From assembly GCA_900315435.1 (NCBI GenBank), contig OMYY01000004.1, forward strand, positions 1 through 64,000: a stretch of DNA of 64,000 nucleotides. The letters run 5' to 3'. The position numbers were made by a program, and so were the translations under genes. The stretch comes from an uncultured Spirochaetaceae bacterium (GTDB taxonomy: Bacteria; Spirochaetota; Spirochaetia; Sphaerochaetales; Sphaerochaetaceae). The stretch's first letter is position 1. Each line of letters opens with the position of its first letter. Below, in pieces: positions 51,515 to 62,252 of the stretch. Under the pieces are notes generated by a model. The model was given only the letters and a program-made list of their open reading frames with translations, was not told where the DNA came from and did no database searches.

Positions 51515-53510
51515 GGTCGTCAGAGCCTCCATCCTCATCATCGAACAGCGTAGGTGCTCCGCCAGAGACCACTTCCTTGACCGCCCGCAGATGCAGGCTG
51601 GCGATTTCCTTGACTGTCAGGCGATAGCCGCGGGCTTTGACGCCACGCACCGGGTAGTCGCTGAAGTAGAACTTCTCCTCCTTGATGCGAAGGCCGGGCT
51701 TCGGCTTGTACTCCACCTTGACCTCGGCGTTGTCCACCGTGGAGAGCTTGAGCAGCTTGAAGTTCCCTTCGGGAAGAATCTGGTACGGCTTGTTCAGTTG
51801 CCAGCTGGTAATCTGGAACCGCTTGAGGAAGAGGTACTTGTAGTTCTTCTCCTGGTAGAGCAGCGTGAAGGTGGTCTTGGCCAGCTCTTCCTTGTCGGCG
51901 AAAACGCAGTAGAGCATCCCCTTTCCTACGAATTCCTTGTCCGGCACATCCTCGACCGTGTAGGTGCCATCCTTGCGGATGACGAGGATACGGTCGAACT
52001 CGCTGACCTTCAGCACGGTCTGGCCGTCCTTCACGTCATAGCCGAGATAGCCGTTGTTGGCATCGTAGTTCAGGTTCTTGTCCCGCTGGGCCACCTGCTT
52101 CACATCCACCATCTCGAAGCTCTTGATGGTAGTGCGGCGCTTGACTCCGCCACGCTTCTCCTTCTGGTCGCGGATCATCTTCTTCAAGTCGTCGATATAC
52201 CCCAGCGTGTACTCCTTCAGGTGGCCGAGCTTGTAATCGGCATCCTGGATCTGCTGGTTGATCGTCTCAATCTGCTTCCGGTTCTGGTTGATGTCGAAAA
52301 GCGAGATCCTGCGGATGGGAATCTTCAAGAGCCGCTCGACATCGTCGTGGCTGATCGGCCTGAGCAACTGGTCGGCAAAAGGCTTGAAGCCGGTGACGAC
52401 CGCCTTCTCCACCTCTTCAGCCGTCTTCTTGGACTCGATACGCTTGTAGATCCGTTCCTCGATGAAGATGCGGTCCAGAGTGCGGGCGTGCAGGTCCTCG
52501 AACAGATGCTTTTTCCGGAGCTCCTGCTCCTCCTTCAGTACCTCCATCAGGTGCGCAGCATGGAAATTGACGATCTCGGTGATGGTCATCTGCACCGGCA
52601 GGTCGTCCTTGATGACCAGCGGGTTGACGCTGATCTTCGTCTCGCAGGCTGTGTAGGCGTACAGCGCATTGATGAAATCGCTGGTGACGGAGACCCCACG
52701 CGGCAGGTCGATCTCGATATTGGCCTTGTCGGTGGTATAATCCGTTACCGACGAAATCTTCAGTTTTCCGCTCTTCGACGCCTTGGAAATCGAGTCGATC
52801 ATCATCTCGCTGGTGACCGAATAGGGAAGCTCCTCGATGATGACCCGTTTCGGATCCGAGGTATTGAGCTTTGCGCGGATGACTACCTTTCCCTTGCCGT
52901 CCTGATAGTCGGAGACATCCATGATGCCTCCGGTCGGACAATCGGGATACAGAGAGAACGGCCTGCCGTCTACGGCGGCCTTGACCGCGTCCATCACCTC
53001 CATCGGGTTATGGGGCAGGATTGTCGTGCTCATGCCGACGGCGATGCCCTCGGTACCTTGGATCAACACGACGGGAATCTTCGCAGGGAAGGCGATCGGT
53101 TCCTTGCTACGTCCATCATAACTGGCGACGTAGGTGGTGATTTCCGGGTTGTAGAGCACTTCCTTGGCCAGAGGAAGCAAACGGCACTCGATGTACCGGG
53201 AGGCCGCAGCCGGCTCGCCGGTAAGGATGTTGCCATAGTTCCCCTGACGCTCGATGAACAGGTCGTAGTTGGCCAGCGTGACCAAAGCGCCGTAGATTGA
53301 GGCATCACCATGGGGATGGTACTTCATCGCTTCTCCGACGACGTTGGCCACCTTGTGGAACTTGCCGTCATCCATCGTCATCAGCGTATGGATGATGCGG
53401 CGGTGCACCGGCTTCAGGCCGTCAACCAGATCGGGAATCGCCCGCTCGCGAATGACGTAGGAGGCGTACTGCAGGAAATAGTCCTTGTAGAGTTGCGGTG
53501 CTTGCGCCAT
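51504..53510 (-). CDS. parC: DNA topoisomerase IV subunit A (GyrA/ParC family)
   Basis: The 668-residue subunit breaks and rejoins DNA. The N-terminal D-G-L-K-P-V-H-R-R-I and H-P-H-G-D-A-S-I-Y (quinolone region) are followed by the catalytic Tyr106 in A-A-S-R-Y-I-E-C-R-L. A coiled arm (about 330-440) and a short C-terminal domain follow. At 668 residues it lacks the full six-blade GyrA C-terminal propeller, with no G-Q-R-G-G-K-G box, which favours ParC over GyrA. It starts 1 bp after parE. Translation is coupled to parE and rluA. Confidence 0.92.
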   Translation of the reverse strand: MAQAPQLYKDYFLQYASYVIRERAIPDLVDGLKPVHRRIIHTLMTMDDGKFHKVANVVGEAMKYHPHGDASIYGALVTLANYDLFIERQGNYGNILTGEPAAASRYIECRLLPLAKEVLYNPEITTYVASYDGRSKEPIAFPAKIPVVLIQGTEGIAVGMSTTILPHNPMEVMDAVKAAVDGRPFSLYPDCPTGGIMDVSDYQDGKGKVVIRAKLNTSDPKRVIIEELPYSVTSEMMIDSISKASKSGKLKISSVTDYTTDKANIEIDLPRGVSVTSDFINALYAYTACETKISVNPLVIKDDLPVQMTITEIVNFHAAHLMEVLKEEQELRKKHLFEDLHARTLDRIFIEERIYKRIESKKTAEEVEKAVVTGFKPFADQLLRPISHDDVERLLKIPIRRISLFDINQNRKQIETINQQIQDADYKLGHLKEYTLGYIDDLKKMIRDQKEKRGGVKRRTTIKSFEMVDVKQVAQRDKNLNYDANNGYLGYDVKDGQTVLKVSEFDRILVIRKDGTYTVEDVPDKEFVGKGMLYCVFADKEELAKTTFTLLYQEKNYKYLFLKRFQITSWQLNKPYQILPEGNFKLLKLSTVDNAEVKVEYKPKPGLRIKEEKFYFSDYPVRGVKARGYRLTVKEIASLHLRAVKEVVSGGAPTLFDDEDGGSDDHAE

Positions 53511-53511
53511 G

Positions 53512-55326
53512 TCAGTTCTCCTCCGGCAACAGGTACTGCATGATGAAGTCGCGCCGTTCCGGCGTGTTGTCCCCCATGTAGAACTGCATCGTCTTTGAAA
53601 GGTCCTTGATTCCGTTGACGGTGACCGGAATCAGCTTGATGTCCTTGCCGATGAAATCCCCGAACTCGGAGGGGTCGATCTCGCCTAGGCCTTTGAACCG
53701 GGTCACCTCGGGGTCGCGGATCTGCTTGAGCGCCTCGTCGCGCTCCGCCTCGCTGTAGCAGTAGCGGATCTCCCTCTTGTTGCGGACCCGGAAGAGCGGT
53801 GTCTCCAGGATGTAAAGCCTGCCGCTGGTCACCAGTTCCTCGAAGAAGGTGAGGAAATAGGTCATCAGCAGGATGCGGATGTGATAGCCGTCATCATCGG
53901 CGTCGGTGGCGATCACCACCTTGCCATAGCGCAGCCCCTCGATTCCATCCTCGACACCCAACGCCTTCATGATGTTGAAGAGCTCTTCGGTCTTGTAAAT
54001 GATGGTGCGCTTCTCTCCCTCGACGTTCTTCACCTTGCCGCGGAGCGAGAAGACCGCCTGGGTCTTCACGTCACGGGTCTTGGTGATCGTGCCGCTGGCG
54101 GAGTCGCCTTCGGTCAAGAAGAGCATCGAATTCTCGCATTCGTCCACGTGGCTCTTCGACTCGCCGAGATGGTACTTGCAGTCACGCAGTTTGGGGATGT
54201 TGAGCGCTACCCTGCGGGTGGCTTCCTTGGCGTTCTTGCGCACCTCGGCAAGCTCCTTGCGCAGCTTGGCGTTGTTCTCGATCTTGCCACGGAGCCTTTC
54301 CGCATCGTCGGTGTGCTTGAGCAGGAAGTCGACGATTCCGTCCCTGACGGTGTTGACCACGTCGTTGCGGATGTCGGTGTTGGAAAGCTTGTTCTTCGTC
54401 TGGCTCTCGAAGACCGGATCCTTCACCTTGACTGCGATGGCGCCAATCATGCCGTTGCGGACATCCTGGGCCTCCCACGAGGTCTTGAAGTACTCGTTGA
54501 TGCCCTTGACGATGCCCTCCTTGAACGCTGCCTGGTGGGTACCACCGTCGCTGGTGTGCTGGCCGTTGACGTAGGAGTAATAGGTCTCCCCGAAATCGCC
54601 TGGCACGTGGGTAAAGGCAAACTCCACCTTGCCGGTCCGGTAATAGACGATCTCGTAGAGTTTCGAATCCTCCACCTTGTCCTGCAACAGGTCCAGCAGG
54701 CCGTTCTTCGACTTGTAGGACCTGCCGTTGTATTCCAGGGTAAGGCCACTGTTCAGGTAGGAGTAGTTCTGGATGCGGCTGATGATGAAATCGTCGTTGT
54801 AAGCGTATTTTCCGAACAGCTCGGGATCGGGAGTGAAAGAAACGTACGTACCGTTGGGTTCCTCCGTCTTGCCCTTGTCCTGCGCCTTGAGGACGCCCTT
54901 GCTGAAGGTGGCGGAGACGTATTCCCCGTCACGGAAACTCGTGACGGTGAACAGCGAGGAAAGCGCATTGACCGCCTTGGTACCGACACCGTTCAATCCT
55001 ACCGAGAACTGGAAGACGTCATCATTGTACTTGGCACCCGTGTTGATCATCGAGACGCAGTCAATCACCTTGCCAAGCGGAATGCCACGACCATAGTCGC
55101 GGACGCTGACCGTGCTCTCTTTGCGGGTGATGATGATCTTGCTCCCGAAGTGCATGATGAACTCGTCAATCGAGTTGTCGATGATTTCCTTCAGGAGGAT
55201 GTAGATGCCGTCATCCTCGTGCGTGCCGTTTCCGAGCCTTCCGATATACATGCCGGGACGGAGCCGGATATGCTCGAGCGGACTCAGTGTCTGGATTTTC
55301 GATTCATCGTAAGCAGTTTTAGCCAT
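53512..55326 (-). CDS. parE: DNA topoisomerase IV subunit B (GyrB/ParE family)
   Basis: The 604-residue ATPase subunit has a GHKL fold with L-R-P-G-M-Y-I-G, E-I-I-D-N-S-I-D-E and V-R-D-Y-G-R-G-I-P. The transducer region comes next, then a TOPRIM domain with T-E-G-D-S-A-S-G and D-A-D-D-D-G-Y-H-I. Size and the R-D-V-K-T-Q-A-V-F-S-L-R-G-K-V-K-N-V segment suit ParE-type subunits. Together with ParC it decatenates daughter chromosomes. A TATACT box ends 10 nt before the ATG with no ribosome site, so translation may start on an almost leaderless message. Confidence 0.92.
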   Translation of the reverse strand: MAKTAYDESKIQTLSPLEHIRLRPGMYIGRLGNGTHEDDGIYILLKEIIDNSIDEFIMHFGSKIIITRKESTVSVRDYGRGIPLGKVIDCVSMINTGAKYNDDVFQFSVGLNGVGTKAVNALSSLFTVTSFRDGEYVSATFSKGVLKAQDKGKTEEPNGTYVSFTPDPELFGKYAYNDDFIISRIQNYSYLNSGLTLEYNGRSYKSKNGLLDLLQDKVEDSKLYEIVYYRTGKVEFAFTHVPGDFGETYYSYVNGQHTSDGGTHQAAFKEGIVKGINEYFKTSWEAQDVRNGMIGAIAVKVKDPVFESQTKNKLSNTDIRNDVVNTVRDGIVDFLLKHTDDAERLRGKIENNAKLRKELAEVRKNAKEATRRVALNIPKLRDCKYHLGESKSHVDECENSMLFLTEGDSASGTITKTRDVKTQAVFSLRGKVKNVEGEKRTIIYKTEELFNIMKALGVEDGIEGLRYGKVVIATDADDDGYHIRILLMTYFLTFFEELVTSGRLYILETPLFRVRNKREIRYCYSEAERDEALKQIRDPEVTRFKGLGEIDPSEFGDFIGKDIKLIPVTVNGIKDLSKTMQFYMGDNTPERRDFIMQYLLPEEN

Positions 55327-55333
55327 TTTATGG

Positions 55334-55342
55334 ACCAGTATA
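55334..55342 (-). promoter_or_regulatory. Extended -10 promoter of parE
   Basis: On the minus strand TGTATACT (55344-55337) is an extended -10 element; the ATG lies 10 nt downstream. No clear -35 is present. Confidence 0.45.
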
Positions 55343-55383
55343 CACTAAAACAAACAAGAAATGCGAATGGTTTCCCCGTGGCA

Positions 55384-55410
55384 AAGGAAAGGGGCACCTT
55401 TCGGCACCCC
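55384..55410 (-). terminator. Rho-independent terminator of the mgl operon
   Basis: On the minus strand the RNA reads an 8-bp stem (GGGGUGCC/GGUGCCCC, two G-U pairs) closed by a GAAA tetraloop (55391-55410), followed by TTTCCTTT. It lies 24 bp after the mglC stop. Confidence 0.8.
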
Positions 55411-55433
55411 GTTCCCCAGGCGAAAACCCGGAA

Positions 55434-57110
55434 TCACTTCTTCTTCAGGTACTTCACGCTGTCCAGCGACACAGCTGCGACGATGATGATGCCCTTGAAG
55501 ACGAACTGCAAGTTGGTATCGATGCCCAGGAAGGTGAGGCAGTACGTCAGGCTGGTGAAGATGATCACGCCAATCGCAGCTCCGCCAATCTTTCCGATAC
55601 CACCATTGAACGAGATTCCCCCCACGACACAGGCGGCGATGGCGTCCAGCTCGTATCCTTGGCCGGTACCGGCGCTGGCGTTGGCCCTGAAGGCCTCGAG
55701 GAAGGCGCCACAACCGTAGAAGATGCCGGCCATGATGAAGACTCCCATGGTGACGCGGAAGACGTTGATGCCGCTGACAGCGGCGGCTTCGCTGTTGCCG
55801 CCAACCGCGTACATGTTCTTTCCGAAGACCGTCTTGTTCCAGATGAACCATGCGACGATGATGGCGATGACCGCCGGGATGATCAGCTTCGGGAAGGTGA
55901 CCGGAAGTCCCTGGGATGTATATCCGAGCAACCAGCGTCCGCCGATGGCGTCCTTGATCTTGCTGTCAATCGACCCGACCGGGGTGCCGCTTGTCCCGTA
56001 GAAAAGCAGGCCGTAGATAATCAGCTGGGTGGCGAGCGTGGAGATGAACGGGTGCATCTTCATCTTCGCGCTGAAGAATCCAGCGAAGGCGCTGAAGGCG
56101 ACACAGAGGACGATGGAGAGGAAAAGCGCCTCAACAACCCTCAACGGCATCGGCATGGCCGAGAAGTCCCAAGGGCCCTTTCCAAAGAAGGTGACGATAT
56201 TCCTGCCCGGATGGAGCAACAGGCCGGTGATGACCGAGCCAAGGGCCACCATACGCCCGACACTCAGGTCGGTACCGGCGAGCAGAATCAGGCCGGCTAC
56301 ACCCAAGGCGTAGAACATGCGCGTCGAAGACTGTTCCAAGATGGTGAGCACGTTGGGCAACGTGAAGAGGTTGCTGCCGGTCATACCCGGTGCCAGGACA
56401 ACGCAGACGACAAAGAAGATGCCAATGGCGATGTACAGGCCGTTGGCGAGCAGGAAGCTGTTGAGGGAGAACGAGTATTGGTAGTTCTTCCAGGCAAGGC
56501 TCCGGTCCTCGGAGAAGCTGCTCTTGCCATTGCGCAACGCACGGTTGGTGGAAACGTGGTCGACATAGGCCTGAAACATGGCGGCATTGCTCTGGTTGCG
56601 GAGCGCCTGAAAGTCGTTCCTGGCATCAAAGATGGCGCTGCGCTTCTCGTAGGCGACAGTCTCCAGCTCGAGCTTTTGCTCCTTCGGATCCTTCACCGCG
56701 TTCTTGATTTTCTCTTCCCGCGCGGCGAACTCGCCCTCAATCTTGGCCAACCGCTCGGTCAATGCCTGCTTGCCTTCGGCAATCCTCGCCTTCTCGCGGG
56801 CAGTCACCTCGGCCTCATAGACCTTGCTGGTCTCGTTGACGTAGGCGAGCGCCTCCTTTTGCAGGGCGGCCACCTCGTTCCGGTTCCGCCGCGCCACCTC
56901 GCGGGCTTTCACGATCTCGGCCCTGGCGGCTACGATCCTGCCGGCCTTTTCCTCACCACCCAGTTGCTTGCTCTTGCGGATGTTGGCAATCAGCTCCTGC
57001 TGCTCGCTGATCTTGTTCACGCCATCCCTGCGAAGGGCGGAGAGCCGTGCCTTGTACTCAATGACTTTCGTATCTTCCTCAAGCGCTACGATTGCTTTCG
57101 TTTGTTCCAT
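55434..57110 (-). CDS. mglC: Galactose/methyl-galactoside ABC transporter permease with long N-terminal coiled coil
   Basis: The 558-residue protein is an MglC/RbsC-type permease preceded by an unusual 205-residue charged, helical region rich in Glu, Lys, Arg and Ala (heptad-like pattern, no hydrophobic segment). The permease half (about 225-558) has eight or more spans and the family motifs G-T-D-L-S-V-G-R-M-V-A-L-G and G-G-N-S-E-A-A-A-V-S-G-I-N-V. Standard MglC has about 335 residues, so the extension nearly doubles it. The extension should lie in the cytoplasm near the MglA ATPase. AAGGGG lies 7 nt before the ATG. Confidence 0.93.
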   Translation of the reverse strand: MEQTKAIVALEEDTKVIEYKARLSALRRDGVNKISEQQELIANIRKSKQLGGEEKAGRIVAARAEIVKAREVARRNRNEVAALQKEALAYVNETSKVYEAEVTAREKARIAEGKQALTERLAKIEGEFAAREEKIKNAVKDPKEQKLELETVAYEKRSAIFDARNDFQALRNQSNAAMFQAYVDHVSTNRALRNGKSSFSEDRSLAWKNYQYSFSLNSFLLANGLYIAIGIFFVVCVVLAPGMTGSNLFTLPNVLTILEQSSTRMFYALGVAGLILLAGTDLSVGRMVALGSVITGLLLHPGRNIVTFFGKGPWDFSAMPMPLRVVEALFLSIVLCVAFSAFAGFFSAKMKMHPFISTLATQLIIYGLLFYGTSGTPVGSIDSKIKDAIGGRWLLGYTSQGLPVTFPKLIIPAVIAIIVAWFIWNKTVFGKNMYAVGGNSEAAAVSGINVFRVTMGVFIMAGIFYGCGAFLEAFRANASAGTGQGYELDAIAACVVGGISFNGGIGKIGGAAIGVIIFTSLTYCLTFLGIDTNLQFVFKGIIIVAAVSLDSVKYLKKK

Positions 57111-57121
57111 GGTTCAACCCC

Positions 57122-58615
57122 TTACAGATATTTCGCGGAGAGCCTGAGCAGCTCCTCCTGATTGGTCTCTTTTGTGTCGACGATACCTGCCAGCCGGTGG
57201 TTCGACATGATGCCGATGCGGTTGGTGATTCCCAGGATTTCCGGCATCTCGCTGGAGACCATGATGATGGTCTTACCCTGTTTCGCCATGTTGATGATCA
57301 GCTGGTAGATCTCGTACTTGGCGCCGACGTCGATACCGCGCGTCGGCTCGTCGAGCAGGAAGATATCCGGCTCGCGCTCCAACCATTTGCCAAGAATCAC
57401 CTTCTGCTGGTTTCCTCCCGACAGGGCGGAAATCAGGTCGTCAGTACTGACGCAGCGGGTATTCATCCGCCTCACCTCGCGGATCGCCGCGTCACGCATC
57501 TTCCTCGAGTCGAGGCTGTGCGAGGTCTTGTAGGCTTCGAGGTTGGTGATGACGGTGTTGAATTCAATCGTTCCCTTGGCGAACATGCCGTTCAACTTGC
57601 GCTCCTCGGTGACCAAGGCAAAACCGTGCTCCATCGCTTCCTTGCTGCTGGCGAACCGGAGCTTCTTGCCCCCGACGGCAATATTGCCGCGGGCGATGGT
57701 GCGCACACCGAAAATCGATTCAAGCAACTCGCTCCGCCCCGCCCCGACCAGGCCGTACAAGCCGAAAATCTCACCTTTGCGGACAGCGAAGGAGATATCC
57801 TCCAAGACAGGCTCGTACTTGGTCGTCAGGTTCTGCACCTCGAAATACGCCTCTCCCGGCTGATTGTCCACATCCGGAAAGCGCTTGTCGAGGGAACGTC
57901 CGACCATGGCGGCAATCAGCTCGTTCATGTTGGTTTCCTTCACCGGTTTCGTCATGATCATCGTGCCGTCACGGAGCACGGAAACCTCGTCGCAAATCTG
58001 GAAAATCTCGTCCATCTTGTGGGAGATGTAGACGAAAGAAACGCCTCTTCCCCGCAGGTCGTCCACGATCGAGAAGAGTTTGCGGACCTCCCGCTCGGTA
58101 AGGGAGGATGTGGGTTCGTCAAGGACGATCAGTTTGGCGCTGTAGGATACCGCCTTAGCGATCTCGACCATCTGCCGCTGCGATACCGACATGGTCCTCA
58201 TGATTGTCGTGGGATTGACGTTCATGTTCAACGAAGCAAACAGCTTGTTGGTTTCCCTCAGCATCTTCGACTCGTCGACGACACCCAGATGGGTCGGGTA
58301 CCGGCCTAGGAACAGGTTGTCGACCACCGTACGGTCCAGGCACTGGTTCAACTCCTGGTGCACCATGGCCACGCCGTTCTCCAAAGCCTGCTTCGGACTG
58401 GTGAAATCCACCGGCTTGCCGTCAAGGAAAATCTGGCCGCCATCTTTGGCGTAGATACCGAAAAGGCATTTCATCATGGTGGACTTGCCAGCTCCGTTCT
58501 CCCCCATGAGTCCCATGACGGTTCCTCGTCGTACCGCAAGGTTGATGCCATGCAGGACCTTGTTCTTGCCAAAGGACTTCGATAGATCCTTGATTTCGAG
58601 CACAGCGTCTCTCAT
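57122..58615 (-). CDS. mglA: Galactose/methyl-galactoside ABC transporter ATP-binding protein
   Basis: The 497-residue double ATPase powers the Mgl importer. The first half has Walker A G-E-N-G-A-G-K-S-T, signature S-V-S-Q-R-Q and Walker B L-I-V-L-D-E-P-T. The second half has a degenerate Walker A (G-L-V-G-A-G-R-S-E), an intact signature (L-S-G-G-N-Q-Q-K) and Walker B (I-F-L-L-D-E-P-T-R-G-I-D-V-G). This asymmetry is typical of the MglA/RbsA family. The start at 58615 has GGAGG 4-5 nt upstream; an upstream TTG in frame would cut into the intercistronic hairpin. Confidence 0.96.
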   Translation of the reverse strand: MRDAVLEIKDLSKSFGKNKVLHGINLAVRRGTVMGLMGENGAGKSTMMKCLFGIYAKDGGQIFLDGKPVDFTSPKQALENGVAMVHQELNQCLDRTVVDNLFLGRYPTHLGVVDESKMLRETNKLFASLNMNVNPTTIMRTMSVSQRQMVEIAKAVSYSAKLIVLDEPTSSLTEREVRKLFSIVDDLRGRGVSFVYISHKMDEIFQICDEVSVLRDGTMIMTKPVKETNMNELIAAMVGRSLDKRFPDVDNQPGEAYFEVQNLTTKYEPVLEDISFAVRKGEIFGLYGLVGAGRSELLESIFGVRTIARGNIAVGGKKLRFASSKEAMEHGFALVTEERKLNGMFAKGTIEFNTVITNLEAYKTSHSLDSRKMRDAAIREVRRMNTRCVSTDDLISALSGGNQQKVILGKWLEREPDIFLLDEPTRGIDVGAKYEIYQLIINMAKQGKTIIMVSSEMPEILGITNRIGIMSNHRLAGIVDTKETNQEELLRLSAKYL

Positions 58616-58648
58616 CTTCCCTCCCATATCGAGATGCAATACAGGCAA

Positions 58649-58676
58649 GAGCATGCGGAATCGCTCCCGCATGCTC
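58649..58676 (-). repeat. Intercistronic hairpin between mglB and mglA
   Basis: GAGCATGCGG (58649-58658) and CCGCATGCTC (58667-58676) form a perfect 10-bp stem with an 8-nt loop in the 81-bp gap after mglB. There is no T-run. It most likely protects the mglB message or attenuates transcription into mglA. Confidence 0.8.
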
Positions 58677-58696
58677 TCCTCTCTCAAAACACAAGC

Positions 58697-59923
<1,227 letters not shown>

Positions 59924-59960
59924 TTAGTGATTACGCGCAATTATCTTGCGTTTTCACCTT

Positions 59961-59989
59961 ATTGAACCATTCTTTTTCTATTCCTTCAA
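59961..59989 (-). promoter_or_regulatory. Promoter of the mgl operon
   Basis: On the minus strand TTGAAG (59989-59984) and TTCAAT (59966-59961) are 17 bp apart. The leader of about 40 nt carries the AGGAGG site. A GTTCAAACGTGTTAA segment (near 60005-60018) upstream could hold a regulator site but is not clearly symmetric. Confidence 0.5.
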
Positions 59990-60067
59990 CAGAATCTTTC
60001 ACATTAACACGTTTGAACGAATGTCCAACCATGGCAGGAGATGGATGACCGTTTTCCCCAGGCAGGG

Positions 60068-61363
60068 TCAGCCAATGGTCAGGATACCGGGCACCGGACG
60101 CTCGGCTTCCTTGTTTTCCGCTGTCCGGTCTTTCAAGTGGAGCAGGCGGGAACCTTGGTAGCAGATTTGCGAGGAACCTCCACCATCCAGGTTGATTGCG
60201 TTGACCAGTCCGAGCTTCTGGCAGAACGAGGCCATCTCGCTCAGGGAGCAACCGCAGCTCTCCTTTCCCTTCTCATAGCCCAAGGCCCCGGCGGCTTCGG
60301 CCCAGACGAGGACGGGATTGCCCGCCTGGTCGTTTCCGAGCACCATGCGGCCGGCCCTGCCTGTCTCCCAGGAGAGGGGGTAGACCGTCGGAGGAAATGG
60401 GGACATCTTCCCGTAATGGCAGAAAGGACAACCATCGAAACCGGCGGCCATGTTCCCCTCCACCATCATCGCAGGCCCCACCTGCAACGCGAACTGATAG
60501 GAGTTCTTCGTCCGGCAGGAGACCGCAGGATTCATCAGCGAGACATGGCCGGGAACCTGGATGACGAAACCACCCATCGGCACACGGACCCTTCCCCCTT
60601 GCTTGGAAGCGACCACCCTCCCGTCGGCGACCATCAGGGCAGAGCCTTTGGCTGCCGGAGTCTGCTCCGTGTCCGGTCTCTCGTAGAAGGTACAGTTCAC
60701 CCCATGGCGGTAGGTGACGCCGTCGATGACCATGGCGACATCCTTCAGCTCGGGGTGGATGATGTGAACGCCATCCTTGTCCACGGCGAGGGCCGGACGA
60801 TGGTGCAGCGGGGGCAGAACCATCCGTCCCCCCTCCACCGTCATGCCATAAGGAGTTCCGAACAGGTCGTAAGGACTTTGCGCGTCATAGGTGTCCATCA
60901 GGAAGAAATGGGCGTTGCAGGCTAGCTGGTGGCCCTTCAGGTCGCTGACAAAACCGAAACGGCCGGAAACCGGCATAGGACGGACACCACCTCCCTTCCC
61001 ATCCGCGGTGTCGACATACCCCCTCTTTTCCAGCTGGGAGAGGAAGCGCAGGCTCTCCGGATCCCCGCTCTCGATCCAGGCGGCCAGGTTGGCGTTCGGG
61101 TCGTAGTAGGTGACCCCGCCGATTGTCGCCGGCATGGCAGATGTATCCATCCCCTCCGGGACATGGAAGAACACCAGGTGGCCGCATTCCTCGGGCGCCT
61201 TGGGAATAATGGCGACACGGTAGAGCTGGGCCAGCTGTCCCACATAGGCGCCAGAGAACGGCGCGTGGGCCAACTTGATATCCTTCCAGGCGAATCCGGT
61301 CACAATCTGGAACCGCTGGATATTCCCGTCAGGATTCTGAATTGTCTCGATCGTACTTTCCAT
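60068..61363 (-). CDS. Phosphodiester glycosidase (NAGPA domain) family protein
   Basis: The 431-residue protein has the C-terminal NAGPA-type domain with the hallmark N-L-D-G-G-G-S-S-Q and the N-A-H-F-F-L-M-D block in the middle. Relatives of the human uncovering enzyme remove sugars from phosphodiesters. There is no signal peptide, so it probably acts in the cytoplasm. It is the last gene of an importer operon (binding protein, two permeases, this enzyme), which suggests that the imported molecule is a phosphodiester-linked or otherwise modified glycoside. The start at 61363 is in line with the short 31-bp gap after the permease. Confidence 0.85.
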   Translation of the reverse strand: MESTIETIQNPDGNIQRFQIVTGFAWKDIKLAHAPFSGAYVGQLAQLYRVAIIPKAPEECGHLVFFHVPEGMDTSAMPATIGGVTYYDPNANLAAWIESGDPESLRFLSQLEKRGYVDTADGKGGGVRPMPVSGRFGFVSDLKGHQLACNAHFFLMDTYDAQSPYDLFGTPYGMTVEGGRMVLPPLHHRPALAVDKDGVHIIHPELKDVAMVIDGVTYRHGVNCTFYERPDTEQTPAAKGSALMVADGRVVASKQGGRVRVPMGGFVIQVPGHVSLMNPAVSCRTKNSYQFALQVGPAMMVEGNMAAGFDGCPFCHYGKMSPFPPTVYPLSWETGRAGRMVLGNDQAGNPVLVWAEAAGALGYEKGKESCGCSLSEMASFCQKLGLVNAINLDGGGSSQICYQGSRLLHLKDRTAENKEAERPVPGILTIG

Positions 61364-61394
61364 GGCATACCTCTCAGAAGCAAAAAGTGTTTCT

Positions 61395-62237
61395 TCAACC
61401 CTTGATGCCAGAACTCATCGAGTTCTCAATGATATAGCGCTGGCAGAAAATGAAGACCACAATCAAGGGAAGCACCGCGAGCACGCTGGCAGCCAGCAGC
61501 AGGTTCCACTGGCTGGTGTACTGCCCTTGGAACATGGTCAGACCGAGGGTCACGGTATACAGCTCGGTCTTCGAGATGTACAGCATCGGCCTGAGCAGGT
61601 CGTTCCAGTTGTTCATGAAGGCGATGATGAACAAGGTCGCGATCGGCGCAACCGACTGCGGCACGTAGATGGTGGCGTACATCTGGAACGAGCTGACACC
61701 GTCGATGATGCCGGCATCGAAAAGCGCCTCGGGCACCTGCTCGTAGAACTCCTTCAACATGAAGGTCCCGAAGGCTCCAGCCAGGAACGACGGGACAATC
61801 AGCGGCAGGTAGGTGTCCAGCCAGTTCAGCCGCATCATCAAATAATACTCGGGGATGATGACAACCTGGACAGGCACCATGAAGGTCAGCACCAGCAGGC
61901 TGAAAAGCAGGTTGCGTCCGCGAAAGCGCATCTTCGCGAAGGCAAAACCGCTGATCGAGCAGACAAGAAGCTGGCCGACGGCGGCGAAGACCACCACCAG
62001 GATGCTGTTCAGGATGTAGTGCCCGAAATTATAGATGCCGATTACCTGCCGGTAGTTGTCGAACATCCCCTTTCTGAAGAGCAGGTCCGGGATGAACTTC
62101 GGAGGGTCGCTGAAGATGCTCTTCTCGCTCATGAACGAGTTGGAAAGCATCCAGGCGAAGGGGAAAATGGCGATGATGGTGAATAGGATGACCAACACGA
62201 GCCGGACCCATGGGAAACGATTCAGTTTCTGTGACAT
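61395..62237 (-). CDS. Carbohydrate ABC transporter permease, MalG/UgpE type
   Basis: The 280-residue permease has six spans, the N-terminal I-F-P-F-A-W-M-L-S-N-S-F motif of the family and an EAA loop Q-V-P-E-A-L-F-D-A-G-I-I-D-G. It ends I-I-E-N-S-M-S-S-G-I-K-G, as UgpE-like proteins do. GGAGG lies upstream of the ATG at 62237 and the gap to the preceding permease is 15 bp. It forms the membrane pair with the product of 62253-63143. Confidence 0.93.
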   Translation of the reverse strand: MSQKLNRFPWVRLVLVILFTIIAIFPFAWMLSNSFMSEKSIFSDPPKFIPDLLFRKGMFDNYRQVIGIYNFGHYILNSILVVVFAAVGQLLVCSISGFAFAKMRFRGRNLLFSLLVLTFMVPVQVVIIPEYYLMMRLNWLDTYLPLIVPSFLAGAFGTFMLKEFYEQVPEALFDAGIIDGVSSFQMYATIYVPQSVAPIATLFIIAFMNNWNDLLRPMLYISKTELYTVTLGLTMFQGQYTSQWNLLLAASVLAVLPLIVVFIFCQRYIIENSMSSGIKG

Positions 62238-62252
62238 GACAAATCCCTCCTC

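Noticed and set aside
59931-60067. Open minus-strand frame after the phosphodiester glycosidase that runs through the mglB promoter region
   Set aside because: It is only an extension out of the glycosidase region in another frame, with no start signal, and it covers the promoter of mglB.
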